DNA of 64,000 bases from Solanum dulcamara. Taxonomy: Eukaryota > Streptophyta > Magnoliopsida > Solanales > Solanaceae. The translations under genes and the position numbers were made by a program. Position 1 is the stretch's first letter. Each line of letters begins with the position of its first letter. The DNA lies in assembly GCF_947179165.1 (NCBI RefSeq), contig NC_077238.1, positions 83,853,757-83,917,756 of the forward strand. Direction: 5' to 3'. Below are positions 26,567 to 39,100 of the stretch, one piece after another. A model generated the notes under the pieces. The model saw only the letters and a list, made by a program, of their open reading frames with translations. It searched no databases and was not told where the DNA came from.

Positions 26567-28158
26567 GGCTAGCACACACGAAAAACTGGCAAAAATCGCC
26601 TAATTTATATTGCATCGCCAATAAAATGCTCTTAAATCCCTCCATAGCGCCGCCGGGGATACTGGAGTCATTCCCCAGGTCGTTATGGACGCTACTATAG
26701 AAGAATCTAAGAAAATTTGACCCGGACCCCTGGCACCTAAAAAATCCGTGGGCTAACACACACTAAAAACTGGAAAAATTGCCTAAATCCTATTGCGTCT
26801 CCAATAAGATGCTCCTAAACCCCTCTATAGCACCTCCGGGGCTATTGGAGTCGTTCCCAGGTCGTTACGGACGCTACTGTGGAAGAATGGAAGAAAATTC
26901 GACCCGTAACCCCGGCTCCTAAAAAATCTGCGGGCTAACACACACAAAAAACTGGCAAAATTGCCTAATTCCTATTGCGTCGCCAATAAAATGCTCCTAA
27001 ACCAGTCTAAAGTGCCGCCGGGGCTACTAGAGTCGTTCCCCAAGTCGTTACGGATCCTACTACGGAAGAATCCAAGAAAATTTGATCCGAACCCCCGACA
27101 CCTAAAAAATCCGTGGGCTAACACACACGAAAAACTGGCAAAATCACCTAATTCCAATTGCGTTGCCAATAAAATGCTCCTAAACCCATCTATAGCGCCG
27201 CTGGGGCTACTGGAGTCTTTCCCCAGGTCGTTACGGACGCTACAATGGAAGAATCAGAGAAAATTCGACCCGAACCCCCGGCACCTAAAAAATCCGTAGG
27301 CTAGAACACACGAAAAACTAGCAAAATCGCCTAATTCGTATTGCGTCGCCAATAAAATGTTCCATAACCCCTCGTAAGAGCCTCCAGGGCTACTGGAGTC
27401 GTTCCCCAGGTCGTTACGGACACTACTATGGAAGAATACAAAAATATTTGACCTAAACCCCCGGCACCTAAAAAATTCGTGGGTTAACACACACGAAAAA
27501 CTGGCAAAATCGCCTAATTTCTATTGCGTCGCCAATAAAATGCTCCTAAACCCCTCTAAAGAGCCGCCAGGGCTACTGGAGTCGTTCCCCAGGTCGTTAC
27601 GGAAGCTACTATGGAATAATCCAAGAAAATATGACCCGGACCTCCGGCACCTAAAAACTCTGTGGGCTAACACAAACGAAAAACTGGCAAAATCGCCTAA
27701 TTCCTATTGCATCGCCAATAAAATGCTCCTAAACCCCTCTAAAGCACCCTCGGGGCTACTGGAGTCGTTCCCCAGGTCGTTATGGACGCTACTATGTAAG
27801 AATTCAAGAAATTTTGACTCGGACCCCCGGCACCTAAAAAATCCGTGGCTAACACACACGAAAATCTGGCAAAATCGCCTAATTTTTAATGCGTCACTAA
27901 TAAAATACTCCTAAACCCCTCTAAAGAGCTGCCGGGGCTACTGGAATCGTTCCCTAGGTTGTAAAATATCTGTGGGCTAACTCACACAAAAAAGTGGCAA
28001 AATTGCCTAATTCCTATTACGCCGCCAATAAAATGCTCCTAAACCCCTCTATAGCGCCGTCGGGGCTACAGGAGTCGTTCCCCAGGTCGTTTCGGATGCT
28101 AGAAATGGAAGAATCCAAGAAATTTAGAAATGGCCCCCCCGGCACGTAAAAAATTCAT
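26567..28158 (+). repeat. Block D2: second copy of the D segment
   Basis: Starts at the CGCCTAATTTATATTGC monomer and follows D1 to the AATTTAGAAATGGCCCCC monomer. It then switches within about 30 bases (28130-28160) into C2. It carries the same 55-bp deletion and nearly the same base sequence as D1. Confidence 0.8.
27905..28032 (+). repeat. Truncated monomer (128 bp), second copy of the 55-bp deletion
   Basis: Same junction AGGTTGT/AAAATATCTG and the same 128-bp length as the monomer at 26130, within D2. Confidence 0.9.
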
Positions 28159-30722
28159 GGGCTAACACACACGAAAAACTGGCAAAATCGCCTAATTCCC
28201 ATTGCGTCGACAATAAAATACTCCTAAACCCCTCTATAGCACCGCCGAGGCTACTGGAGTCTTTTCCCAAGTCGTTACGGACGCTACTATGGAAGAATCC
28301 AAGAAAATTTGACCCGAACCCCCAGCACCTAAAAAATCTGTGGGTTAACACACACGAAAAACTGGCAAAATTACCTAATTCCTATTACGTCGACAATAAA
28401 ATGCTCTTAAATCCCTCTATAGCGCCGCCGGGGCTACTGGAGTCGTTCCCCAGGTCGTTATGGACGCTACTATGGAAGAATCCAAGAAAATTCGACCCGG
28501 ACCCCCGGCACCTATAAAATCCATGGGTTAACACACACGAAAAAACTGGCAAAATCGCCTAATTCCTATTGCGTCTCCAATAAAATGCTCCTATACCCCT
28601 CTAAAGCGCCGCCGGGTCTACTGGAGTCGTTCCCAGATCGTTACGGACGCTACTATGGAAGAATCCAAGAAAATTTGACCTGGACCCCCGGCACCTAATA
28701 ATCTGTGGGCTAACACACACGAAAAACTGGCAAAATCTCATAATTCCTATTGCATCGCCAATAAAATGCTCTTAAACCCCTCTATAGCACCGTTGGGGCT
28801 ACTGGAGTCGTTCTCCAGGTCGTTACGGATGCTACTATGGAAGAAATCAATAAAATTTGACCCGCACCCCCGACACCTAAAAAATCCGTGGGCTAACACA
28901 CACGAAAAACTAGCAAAATCGAATAATTCCTATTGTGTCGCCAATAAAATGCTCTTAAACCCCTCTAAAGCGCCGCCGGGGCTACTGGAGTCGTTCCCCA
29001 GGTCGTTACGGACGCTACTATGGAAGAATCAAAGAAAATTCGACCCGGACCCCCAGTACCTAAAATATCCATGGGCTAACACACACGAAAAAGTGGCAAA
29101 ATTGCCTAATTCCTATTGCGCCACTAATAAAATGCTCATAAACCCCTCTATAGAGCCGTCGGGGCTATGGGAGTTGTTCCCCAGGTCGTTACGGATGCTA
29201 CAATGGAAGAATCCAAGAAATTTAGACACGACCTCCCGGAAAGTAAAAAATCTGTGGGCTAACACACACGAAAAAATGGCAAAATCACCTAATTCCAATT
29301 TCATTGCTAATAAAATGCTCCTAAACCCATCTAAAGCACTGCCGGGGCTACTGGAGTCGTTCCCCAGGTGGTTACGGATGTTACTGTAGAAAATTTGACC
29401 CGGACCCCCGGCACCTAAAAAATCTGTAGGCTAACACACACGAAAAACTGGCAAAATCGCCTAATTCCTATTGTGTCTCAAATAAAATGCTCCTAAACCC
29501 CTCTATACTGCCGTCAGGGCAACTGGAGTCGTTCCCCAGGTCGTTACGGACGCTACTATGGAAGAAATCAAGATAATTCGACCCGCACCCCCGGCACCTA
29601 AAAAATCCGTGGGCTAGCACACATGAAAAACTTGCAAAATCGCCTAATTCCTATTGCGTCGCAAATAAAATGCTTCATAACCCCTTGAAAGCACTGTCGG
29701 GGCTACTGGAGTCGTTCCCTAGGTCGTTACGGACGATACTATGTAATAATCCAAGAAAATTTGAAACAAACCCCCAGCACCTAAAAAATCTGTGGGTTAA
29801 CACACACAAAAAACTATCAAAATCGCTTAATTCCTATTGCGTCACCAATAAAATGCTCCTAAACCCCTCTAAAGCGTCGTCGGGGCTACTGGAGTCGTTC
29901 CCAAGGTCGTTACGGATGCTACTATGGAAGAATCCAAGAAAATTCGACCCGGACCCCCGACACCTAAAATATCTGTGGGCTAACACACAAAAAAGTGGCA
30001 AAATTGTCTAATTCCTTTTGCGCGCCAATAAAATGCTCCAAAACCTCTCTATAGCACTGTTGGGGCTACTGAAGTCGTTCCCCAGGTTGTTACGGACGTT
30101 ACTATTGAAGAATCGAAGAAATTTGACCCGTACCCCTGGCACCTAAAAAATTCGCGGGCTAACATACACGAAAAACTAGCAAAATCGCCTAATTCCTATT
30201 GCGTCGCCAATAAAATGCTCCTAAACCACTCTAAAGCACCGCCAGGGCTATTGGAGTCGTTCTCCAGGTCGTTACGGATGCTACTATGGAAGAATCCAAG
30301 AAGATTTGACCCGGACCCTCGGCACCTAAAATATCTGTGGGCTAATACACACGAAAAACTGGCAAAATTGCCTAATTCCTATTGCATTGCTAATAAAATG
30401 CTCCTAAACCCCTATACAGTATCGCCGGGGCTATTGGAGTCGTTTCCCAGGTCGTTTTGGATGCTACTATGGAAGAATCCAAGAAAATTCGACCCGGACC
30501 CCCGGCACCTAAGAAATCTGTGGGCTAACACACACAAAAAACTTGCAAAATCGCCCTAATTCTATAGCATCGCCAATAAAATGCTCCTAAACCACTCTAA
30601 AGCACCGTCGGGGCTACTAGAGTCATTCCCCAGGTCGTTACAGACGCTACTACAGAAGAATCTAAGAAAATTTGACCCGAACCCCCGGCACCTAAAAAAT
30701 TCATGGGTTAACACACACGAAA
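28158..30722 (+). repeat. Block C2: second copy of the C segment
   Basis: Matches 22245-24810 with few differences and equal length. It enters through a junction next to D2 near 28150 and leaves into D3 near 30722, where C1 instead leaves into D1 with CGCCTAATTTATATTGC. Confidence 0.85.
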
Positions 30723-31390
30723 AATTGGCAAAATCGCCTAATTCCTATTGCATCGCCAATAAAATGCTCCTAAACCCCTCTAAAGCACCCTCGGGGCTAC
30801 TGGAGTCGTTCCCCAGGTCGTTATGGACGCTACTATGTAAGAATCCAAGAAATTTTGACTCGGACCCCCGGCACCTAAAAAATCCGTGGCTAACACACAC
30901 GAAAATCTGGCAAAATCGCCTAATTTTTAATGCGTCACTAATAAAATACTCCTAAACCCCTCTAAAGAGCTGCCGGGGCTACTGGAATCGTTCCCTAGGT
31001 TGTAAAATATCTGTGGGCTAACTCACACAAAAAAGTGGCAAAATTGCCTAATTCCTATTACGCCGCCAATAAAATGCTCCTAAACCCCTCTATAGCGCCG
31101 TCGGGGCTACAGGAGTCGTTCCCCAGGTCGTTTCGGATGCTAGAAATGGAAGAATCCAAGAAATTTAGAAATGGCCCCCCGGCACGTAAAAAATTCATGG
31201 GCTAACACACACGAAAAACTGGCAAAATCGCCTAATTCCTATTGTGTCTCAAATAAAATGCTCCTAAACCCCTCTTAAGTTCTGCTAGGGTTACCGGAGT
31301 CGTTCCCCAGGTCGTTACGGACGCTACTATGGAAGAAATCAAGACAATTCGACTAGCACCCCCAGCACCTAAAAAATCTGTGGGCTAGCA
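30722..31390 (+). repeat. Block D3: partial third copy of D (right end only)
   Basis: Corresponds to the right part of D1 (about 25910-26566), including the truncated monomer and the CCTCTTAAGTTCTGCTAGGG tail that D2 lacks. It joins directly to the E repeat at 31393. Confidence 0.8.
30946..31073 (+). repeat. Truncated monomer (128 bp), third copy of the 55-bp deletion
   Basis: Identical junction to the monomers at 26130 and 27905, with the same 128-bp spacing. Confidence 0.9.
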
Positions 31391-31392
31391 CA

Positions 31393-34300
31393 CATGAAAA
31401 ACTAGCAAAATCGCCTAATTCCTATTGCGTCGCAAATAAAATGCTTCATAACCCCTCTAAAGCTACCGGGGCTACTGGAGTCGTTCCCCAGGTCGTTACG
31501 GACGATACTATGTAACAATCCAAGAAAATTTGAACCAAACCCCCAGCACCTAAAAATTCTGTGCGTTAACACACACGAAAAACTGACAAAATCGCCTAAT
31601 TTCTATTGTGTCGCCAATAAAATGCTCCTAAACCCCTCTATAGCGCCGCCGGGGCTACTAGAGTCATTCTCCAGGTCGTTACGGACGCTATTATAGAAGA
31701 ATCCAATAAAATTCAACCCGGTCCCCTAGCACCTAAAAAATCCGTGGGCTAACACACATGAAAAACTGGCAAAATCGCCTAATTCCTATTGCGTCGCCAA
31801 TAAAATGCTCCAAAACCCCTCTAAAGAGACGCCAGGTCTACTGGAGTCGTTCTTCAGTTCTTTACGGACTCTACTATGGAAGAATCCAACAAAATTCATC
31901 CCGCACCCCCAACACCTGAAAAATCCGTTGGCTAACACACACAAAAAACTTGCAAAATTGCCTAATTCCTATTGCGTCGAAAATAAAATGCTCCTGAACC
32001 CCTCTAAAGCGCCGTCTGGGCTACTGGAGTCGTTCCCCAGGTCGTTACGGACGCTAATATGGAAGAATCCAAGAAATTTCGACACGGACCCCCGGCACCT
32101 AAAATATCATATGGGCTAACACACACGAAAAACTGGCAAAATCCCCTAATTCCGATTGCGTCGCCAATAAAATGCTCCTAAACCCCTCTATAGCACCTCC
32201 GGGGCTACTAGAGTCATTCCCCAAGTCGTTACGGACGCTACTATTGAAGAATCCAAGAAAATTTCGACCCGGACCCCCGGCACCTAAAAACTCTGAGGGT
32301 TAACACACACAAAAAACTAGCAAAATCGCCTAATTCCTATTGCGTCTCCAATAAAATGCTCCTATACCCCTCTAAAGCTCCGCCGGGGCTACTGGAGTCC
32401 TTCCCTAGGTCATTACGGATGCTACAATGGAAGAATCCAAGAAAATTTGACCTGGACCCCCGGCACCTAAAAAATCTGTGGGCTAACACACACGAAAAAC
32501 TGGCAAAATCTCTTAATTCCTATTGCGTCGCTAATAAAATGCTCCTAAACCCCTCTATAGCACTGTTGGGGCTACTGGAGTCGTTCTCCAGGTTGTTACG
32601 GATGCTACTATAGAAGAAATCAAGAAAATTCTACCCGCACCCCCGGCACCTAAAAAATCCGTGGGCTAGCACACACGAAAAACTAGCAAAATCACCTAAT
32701 TCCTATTGCGTCGCCAATAAAATGCTCTTAAACCCTCTAAAGCGACGCCGGGGATACTGGAGTTGTTCCCAGGTCGTTACCGACGCTACTATGGAAGAAT
32801 CCAAGAAAATTCAACCCGGACCCCCAGTACCTAAAATATCCGTGGGCTAACACACACGAAAAAGTGGCAAAATTGCCTAATTCCTATTGCGCCACCAATA
32901 AAATGCTCCTAAACCCATCTATAGAGCCGTCAGGGCTATGGGAGTCGTTCCCCAGGTCGTTACGGATGCTACAATGGAAGAATCCAAGAAATTTAGACAC
33001 GGCCTGCCAGAAAGTAAAAAATCTATGGGCTAACACACACAAAAAAATGGCAAAATCACCTAATTCCAATTTCATTGCCAATAAAATGCTCCTAAACCCA
33101 TCTAAAGCACTGCCGGGGCTACTGGAGTCGTTCCCCAGGTGGTTACGGATGCTACTACGTAAGAATCTAAGAATATTTGACCTGAACCCCCGGCACCTAA
33201 AAAATCTGTGGGTTAACACACACGAAAAACTGGCAAAATCGCCTAATTCCTATTACATCGCCAATAAAATGCTCCTAAATCCCTCTATAGCACCGCCGGG
33301 GTAACTGGAGTAGTTTCCCAGGTCGTTATGGATGCTACTATGGAAGAATCCAAGAAAATTCGACCCGCACCCCTGGCACCTAAAAAATCTGTGGGTTAAC
33401 ACACACGAAAAACTGGCAAAATCGTCTAATTCCTATTGCATCTGCAATAAAATGCTCCTATACCCATCTAAAGCGCCGCCGGGGCTATTGAAGTCATTCC
33501 CGGGTCGTTACGGATGCTACTATGGAAGAATCCAAGAAAATTTGACCTGGACCACGGCACCTAAAAAATCTGTGGGCTAACACACACGAAAAACTGGCAA
33601 AATCTCCTAATTCCTATTGCGTCGCCAATAAAATGCTCCTAAACCCCTCTATAGCACCGTTGGGGCTACTGGAGTCGTTCTCCAGATCGTTATGGATGCT
33701 ACTATTGAAGAATCCAAGAAAATTTGACCCGGACCCCTGACACCTAAAAAATCTGTGGGCTAACACACGAAAAACTGGCAAAATCGCCTAATTCCTATTG
33801 TGTCTCAAATAAAATGCTCCTAAACCCCTCTTAAGTGCCGCCGGGGTTACTGGAGTCGTTCCCCAGGTCGTTACGGACGCTACTATGGAAGAAATCAAGA
33901 CAATTCGACCCGCACCCCCGGCACCTAAAAAATCTGTGGGCTAGCTCACACGAAAAACTTGCAAAATCGCCTAATTCCTATTGCATCGCAAATAAAATGC
34001 TTTATAACCCCTCTAAAGCGCTGTCGGGGCTACTGGAGTCGTTCCCCAGGTCGTTACGGACGATACTATGTAACAATCCAAGAAAATTTTAACCAAACCC
34101 CCAGCACCTAAAAAATCTGTGGGTTAACACACACAAAAAACTGTCAAAATCGCCTAATTCCTATTGCGTCGCCAATAAAATGCTCCTAAACCCCTCTAAA
34201 GAGTCTCGGGGCTACTGGAGTCGTTCCCAAGGTCGTTACAGATGCTACTATGGAAGAATCCAAGAAAATTCGACCCGGACCCCCGACACCTAAAATATCC

Positions 34301-36110
34301 GTGAGCTAACACACAAAAAAGTGGCAAAATTGTCTAATTCCTATTGCGCCGCCAATAAAATGCTCCAAAACCTCTCTATAGCGCTTCCGGGGCTACTGGA
34401 GTCGTTACCCAGGTTGTTACGGACGCTACTATTGAAGAATCGAATAAAATTTTACCCGTACCCCCGGCACCTAAAAAATTCACAGGCTAACATACACGAA
34501 AAACTAGCAAAATCGCCTAATTCCTATTGCATCGCCAATAAAATGCTCCTAAACCACTCTAAAGCACCGCCGGGGCTATTGGAGTCGTTGTCCAGGTCGT
34601 TACGGATGCTACTATGGAAGAATCCAAGAACATTTGACCCGAACCCTCGGCACCTAAAATATCTGTGGGCTAATACACACGAAAAACTGGCAAAATTGCC
34701 TAATTCCTATTGCGTCGCTAATAAAATGATCCTAAACCCCTATACAGTATCGCCGGGGCTATTGGAGTCGTTCCCCAGGTCGTTTTGGATGCTACTCTGG
34801 AAGAATCCAAGAAAAGTCGACCCGGACCCCCGGCACCTAAGAAATCTGTGGGCTAACACACACAAAAAACTTGAAAAATCGCCTAATCCTATAGCATCGC
34901 CAATAAAATGCTCCTGAACCACTCTAAAGCGCCGTCGGGGCTACTAGAGTCGTTCCCCAGGTCGTTACAGACGCTACTACAGAAGAATCTAAGAAAATTT
35001 GACCCGAACCCCCCGGCACCTAAAATATTCGTGGGTTAACACACACGAAAAACTGGCAAAATTGCCTAATTTCTATTGCATCGCCAATAAAATGCTCCTA
35101 AATCCCTCTATAGCGCCGCTGGGGCAACTGGAGTCGTTCCCCAGGTCGTTACGGACGCTACTATAGAAGAATCCAAGAAAATTTGACCCGGACCCCTGGC
35201 ACCTAAAAAATCCGTGGGCTAACACACACTAAAAACTGGAAAAATCGCCTAAATCCTATTGCGTCTCCAATAAAATGCTCCTAAACCCCTCTATAGCAAA
35301 GCCGGGGCTATTGGAGTCGTTCCTAGGTCGTTACAGACGCTACTATGGAAGAATGGAAGAAAATTCGACCCGTAACCCTGGCTCCTAAAAAATCTGCAGG
35401 CTAACACACACAAAAAATTGGCAAAATCGCCTAATTCCTATTGCATCGCCAATAAAATTCTCCTAAACCACTCTAAAGCGCCGCCGGGGCTACTGGAGTC
35501 GTTCCCCAGGTCGTTACGGATCCTACTACGGAAGAATCCAAGAAAATTTGATCCGAACCACACACGAAAAACTGGCAAAATCGCTTAATTCCTATTGCAT
35601 TGCCAATAAAATGCTCCTAAACCTATCTATAGCGCCGCCGGGGCTACTGGAGTCTTTCCCCAGGTCGTTACGGACGCTACTATGGAAGAATCAAAGAAAA
35701 TTCGACCCGAACCCCCGGCACCTAAAAATCTGTGGGCTAGAACACACGAAAAACTAGCAAAATCGCCTAATTCGTATTGCGTCGCCAATAAAATGCTCCA
35801 TAACCCCTCTAAAGAGCCTCCAGGGCTACTGGAGTCGTTCCCTAGGTCGATACGGACGCTACTATGGAAGAATTAAGGAAATTTCGACCCGCACCCCCAA
35901 CACCTAAAAAATCTGTGGGATAACACACACGAAAAACTGGCAAAATCGCCGAATTCCTATTGCGTCGCCAATAAAATGCTCCTAAACCCCTCTAAAGAGC
36001 CGCCAGGGCTACTGAAGTCATTCCCCAGGTCGTTACGGACGCTACTATGGAAGAAATCAAGACAATTCGGCCAGCACCCCCGGCACCTAAAAAATCCGTG
36101 GGCTAGCACA
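31393..36110 (+). repeat. HOR E1, 4718 bp (about 26 monomers)
   Basis: The unit is anchored on CACATGAAAAACTAGC, found at 31393, 36111, 41200, 41751 and 44226. Private marks recur at offset 4720-4722 in E2: CCAAAACCCCTCTAAAGAGAC (31805/36525), ATGCTCCTATACCCC (32356/37076), CCTCTTAAGTGCCG (33835/38556), CCAAAACCTCTCTATAGCG (34321/39043 region) and the 29-bp deletion monomer (35457/40178). The right half is shared with block C, so C belongs to the same family. Confidence 0.85.
35457..35610 (+). repeat. Truncated monomer (154 bp, 29-bp deletion)
   Basis: GATCCGAACC runs straight into ACACACGAAAAACTGG, losing the CCCGACACC to GGGCTAACAC stretch still present in the related monomers at 25310 and 27084. 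The spacing to the next ATG is 154. The short match AACC/ACAC around the breakpoints fits microhomology or slippage. Confidence 0.9.
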
Positions 36111-39100
36111 CATGAAAAACTAGCAAAATCGCCTAATTCCTATTGCGTCGCAAATAAAATGCTTCATAACCCCTCTAAAGCGCTGCCGGGGCTACTGGAG
36201 TCGTTCCCCAGGTCGTTACGGACGATACTATGTAACAATCCAAGAAAATTTGAACCAAACCCCCGGCACCTAAAAATTCTGTGCGTTAACACACACGAAA
36301 AACTGACAAAATCGCCTAATTTCTATTGTGTCGCCAATAAAATTCTCCTAAACCCCTCTATAGCGCCAACGGGGCTACTAGAGTCGTTCTCCAGGTCGTT
36401 ACGGATGCTATTATGGAAGAATCCAAGAAAATTCAACCCGGTCCCCTAGCACCTAAAAAATCCGTGGGCTAACACACACGAAAAACTGGCAAAATCGCCT
36501 AATTCCTATTACGTCGCCAATAAAATGCTCCAAAACCCCTCTAAAGAGACACCAGGGCTACTAGAGTCGTTCCTCAGTTCTTTACGGACTCTACTATGGA
36601 AGAATCCAACAAAATTCGTCCCGCACCCCCAACACCTAAAAAATCCGTTGGCTAACACACACAAAAAACTTGCAAAATCGCGTAATTCCTATTGCGTCGA
36701 AAATAAAATGCTCCTGAACCCCTCTAAAGCGCCGTCTGGGCTACTAGAGTCGTTCCCCAGGTCGTTACGGACGCTACTATGGAAGAATCCAAGAAATTTC
36801 GACACGGACCCCCGGCACCTAAAATATCATGTGGGCGAACACACACGAAAAACTGGCAAAATCCCCTAATTCCGATTTCGTCGCCAATAAAATGCTCCTA
36901 AACCCCTCTATAGCACCTCCGGGGCTACTAGAGTCATTCCCCAATTCGTTACGGACGCTACTATTGAAGAATCCAAGAAAATTTCGACCCGGACCCCCGT
37001 CACCTAAAAAGTCTGAGGGTTAACACACACAAAAAACTAGCAAAATCGCCTAATTCCTATTGCGTCTCCAATAAAATGCTCCTATACCCCTCTAAAGCTC
37101 CGCCGGGGCTACTGGAGTCGTTCCCTAGGTCGTTACGGATGCTACAATGGAAGAATCCAAGAAAATTTGACCTAGACCCCCGGCACCTAAAAAATCTGTG
37201 GGCTAACACACACGAAAAAACTGGCAAAATCTCTTATTCCTATTGCGTCGCCAATAAAATGCTCCTAAACCCCTCTATAGCACTGTTGGGGCTACTGGAG
37301 TCGTTCTCCAGGTTGTTACGGATGCTACTATAGAAGAAATCAAGAAAATTCTACCCGCACCCCTGGCACCTAAAAAATCAGTGGGCTAGCACACACGAAA
37401 AACTAGCAAAATCGCCTAATTCCTATTGCGTCGCCAATAAAATGCTCTTAAACCCTCTAAAGCGACGCCGGGGCTACTGGAGTTGTTCCCAGGTTGTTAC
37501 CGACGCTACTATGGAAGAATCCAAGAAAATTCGACCCGGACCCCCAGTACCTAAAATATCTGTGGGCTAACACACACGAAAAAGTGGCAAAATTGCCTAA
37601 TTCCTATTGCGCCACCAATAAAATGCTCCTAAACCCATCTATAGAGCCGTCAGGGCTATGGGAGTCGTTCCCCAGGTCGTTACGGATGCTACAATGGAAG
37701 AATCCAAGAAATTTAGACACGGCCTGCCAGAAAGTAAAAAATCCGTGGGCTAACACACACGAAAAACTTGCAAAATCTCCTAATTCCTATTGCGTCGCCA
37801 ATAAAATGCTCCTAAACCCCTCTAGAGCGCCGCCGGAGCTACTGGAGTCGTTCTCTAGGTCATTACGGACGCTACTACGTAAGAATCTAAGAATATTTGA
37901 CCTGAACCCCCGGCACCTAAAAAATCTGTAGGTTAACACACACGAAAAAACTGGCAAAATTGCCTAATTCCTATTACGTCGCCAATAAAATGCTCCTAAA
38001 TCCCTCTATAGCACCGCCGGGGCAACTGGAGTAGTTCCCTAGGTCGTTATGGACGCTACTATGGAAGAATCCAAGAAAATTTGACCCGCACCCCTGGCAC
38101 CTAAAAAATCTGTGGGTTAACACACACGAAAAACTGGCAAAATCGTCTAATTCCTATTGCGTCTGCAATAAAATGCTCCTATACCCCTCTAAAGCGCCGC
38201 CGAGGCTATTGGAGTCATTCCCGGGTCGTTACGGATGCTACTATGGAAGAATCCAAGAAAATTTGACCTGGACCACGGCACCTAAAAAATCTGTGGGCTA
38301 ACACACACGGAAAAACTGGCAAAATCTCCTAATTCCTATTGCGTCGCCAATAAAATGCTCCTAAACCCCTCTATAGCACCGTTGGGGCTACTGGAGTCGT
38401 TCTCCATGTCGTTATGGATGCTACTATTGAAGAATCCAAGAAAATTTAACTCGGACCCCCGACACCTAAAAAATCATGGGCTAACACACGAAAAACTAGC
38501 AAAATCGCCTAATTCCTATTGTGTCTCAAATAAAATGCTCCTAAACCCCTCTTAAGTGCCGCCGGGGTTACTGGAGTCATTCCCCAGGTCGTTACGGACG
38601 CTACTATGGAAGAAATCAAGACAATTCGACCCGCACCCCCGGCACCTAAAAAATCCGTGGGCTAGCTCACACAAAAAACTTGCAAAATCGCCTAATTCCT
38701 ATTGCGTCGCAAATAAAATACTTCATAACCCCTCTAAAGCGTTGTCGGGGCTATTGGAGTCGTTCCCCAGGTCGTTACGGACGATAATATGTAACAATCC
38801 AAGAAAATTTGAACCAAACCCCCAGCACCTAAAAAATCTGTGGGTTAACACACACAAAAAACTATCAAAATCGCCTAATTCCTATTGCGTCGCCAATAAA
38901 ATGCTCCTAAACCCCTCTAAAGAGTCGTCGGGGCTACTGGAGTCGTTCCCAAGGTCGTTATGGATGCTACTATGGAAGAATCATAGAAAATTCGACCCGG
39001 ACCCCCGACACCTAAAATATCCGTGAGCTAACACACAAAAAAGTGGCAAAATTGCCTAATTCCTATTGCGCCGCCAATAAAATGCTCCAAAACCTCTCTA

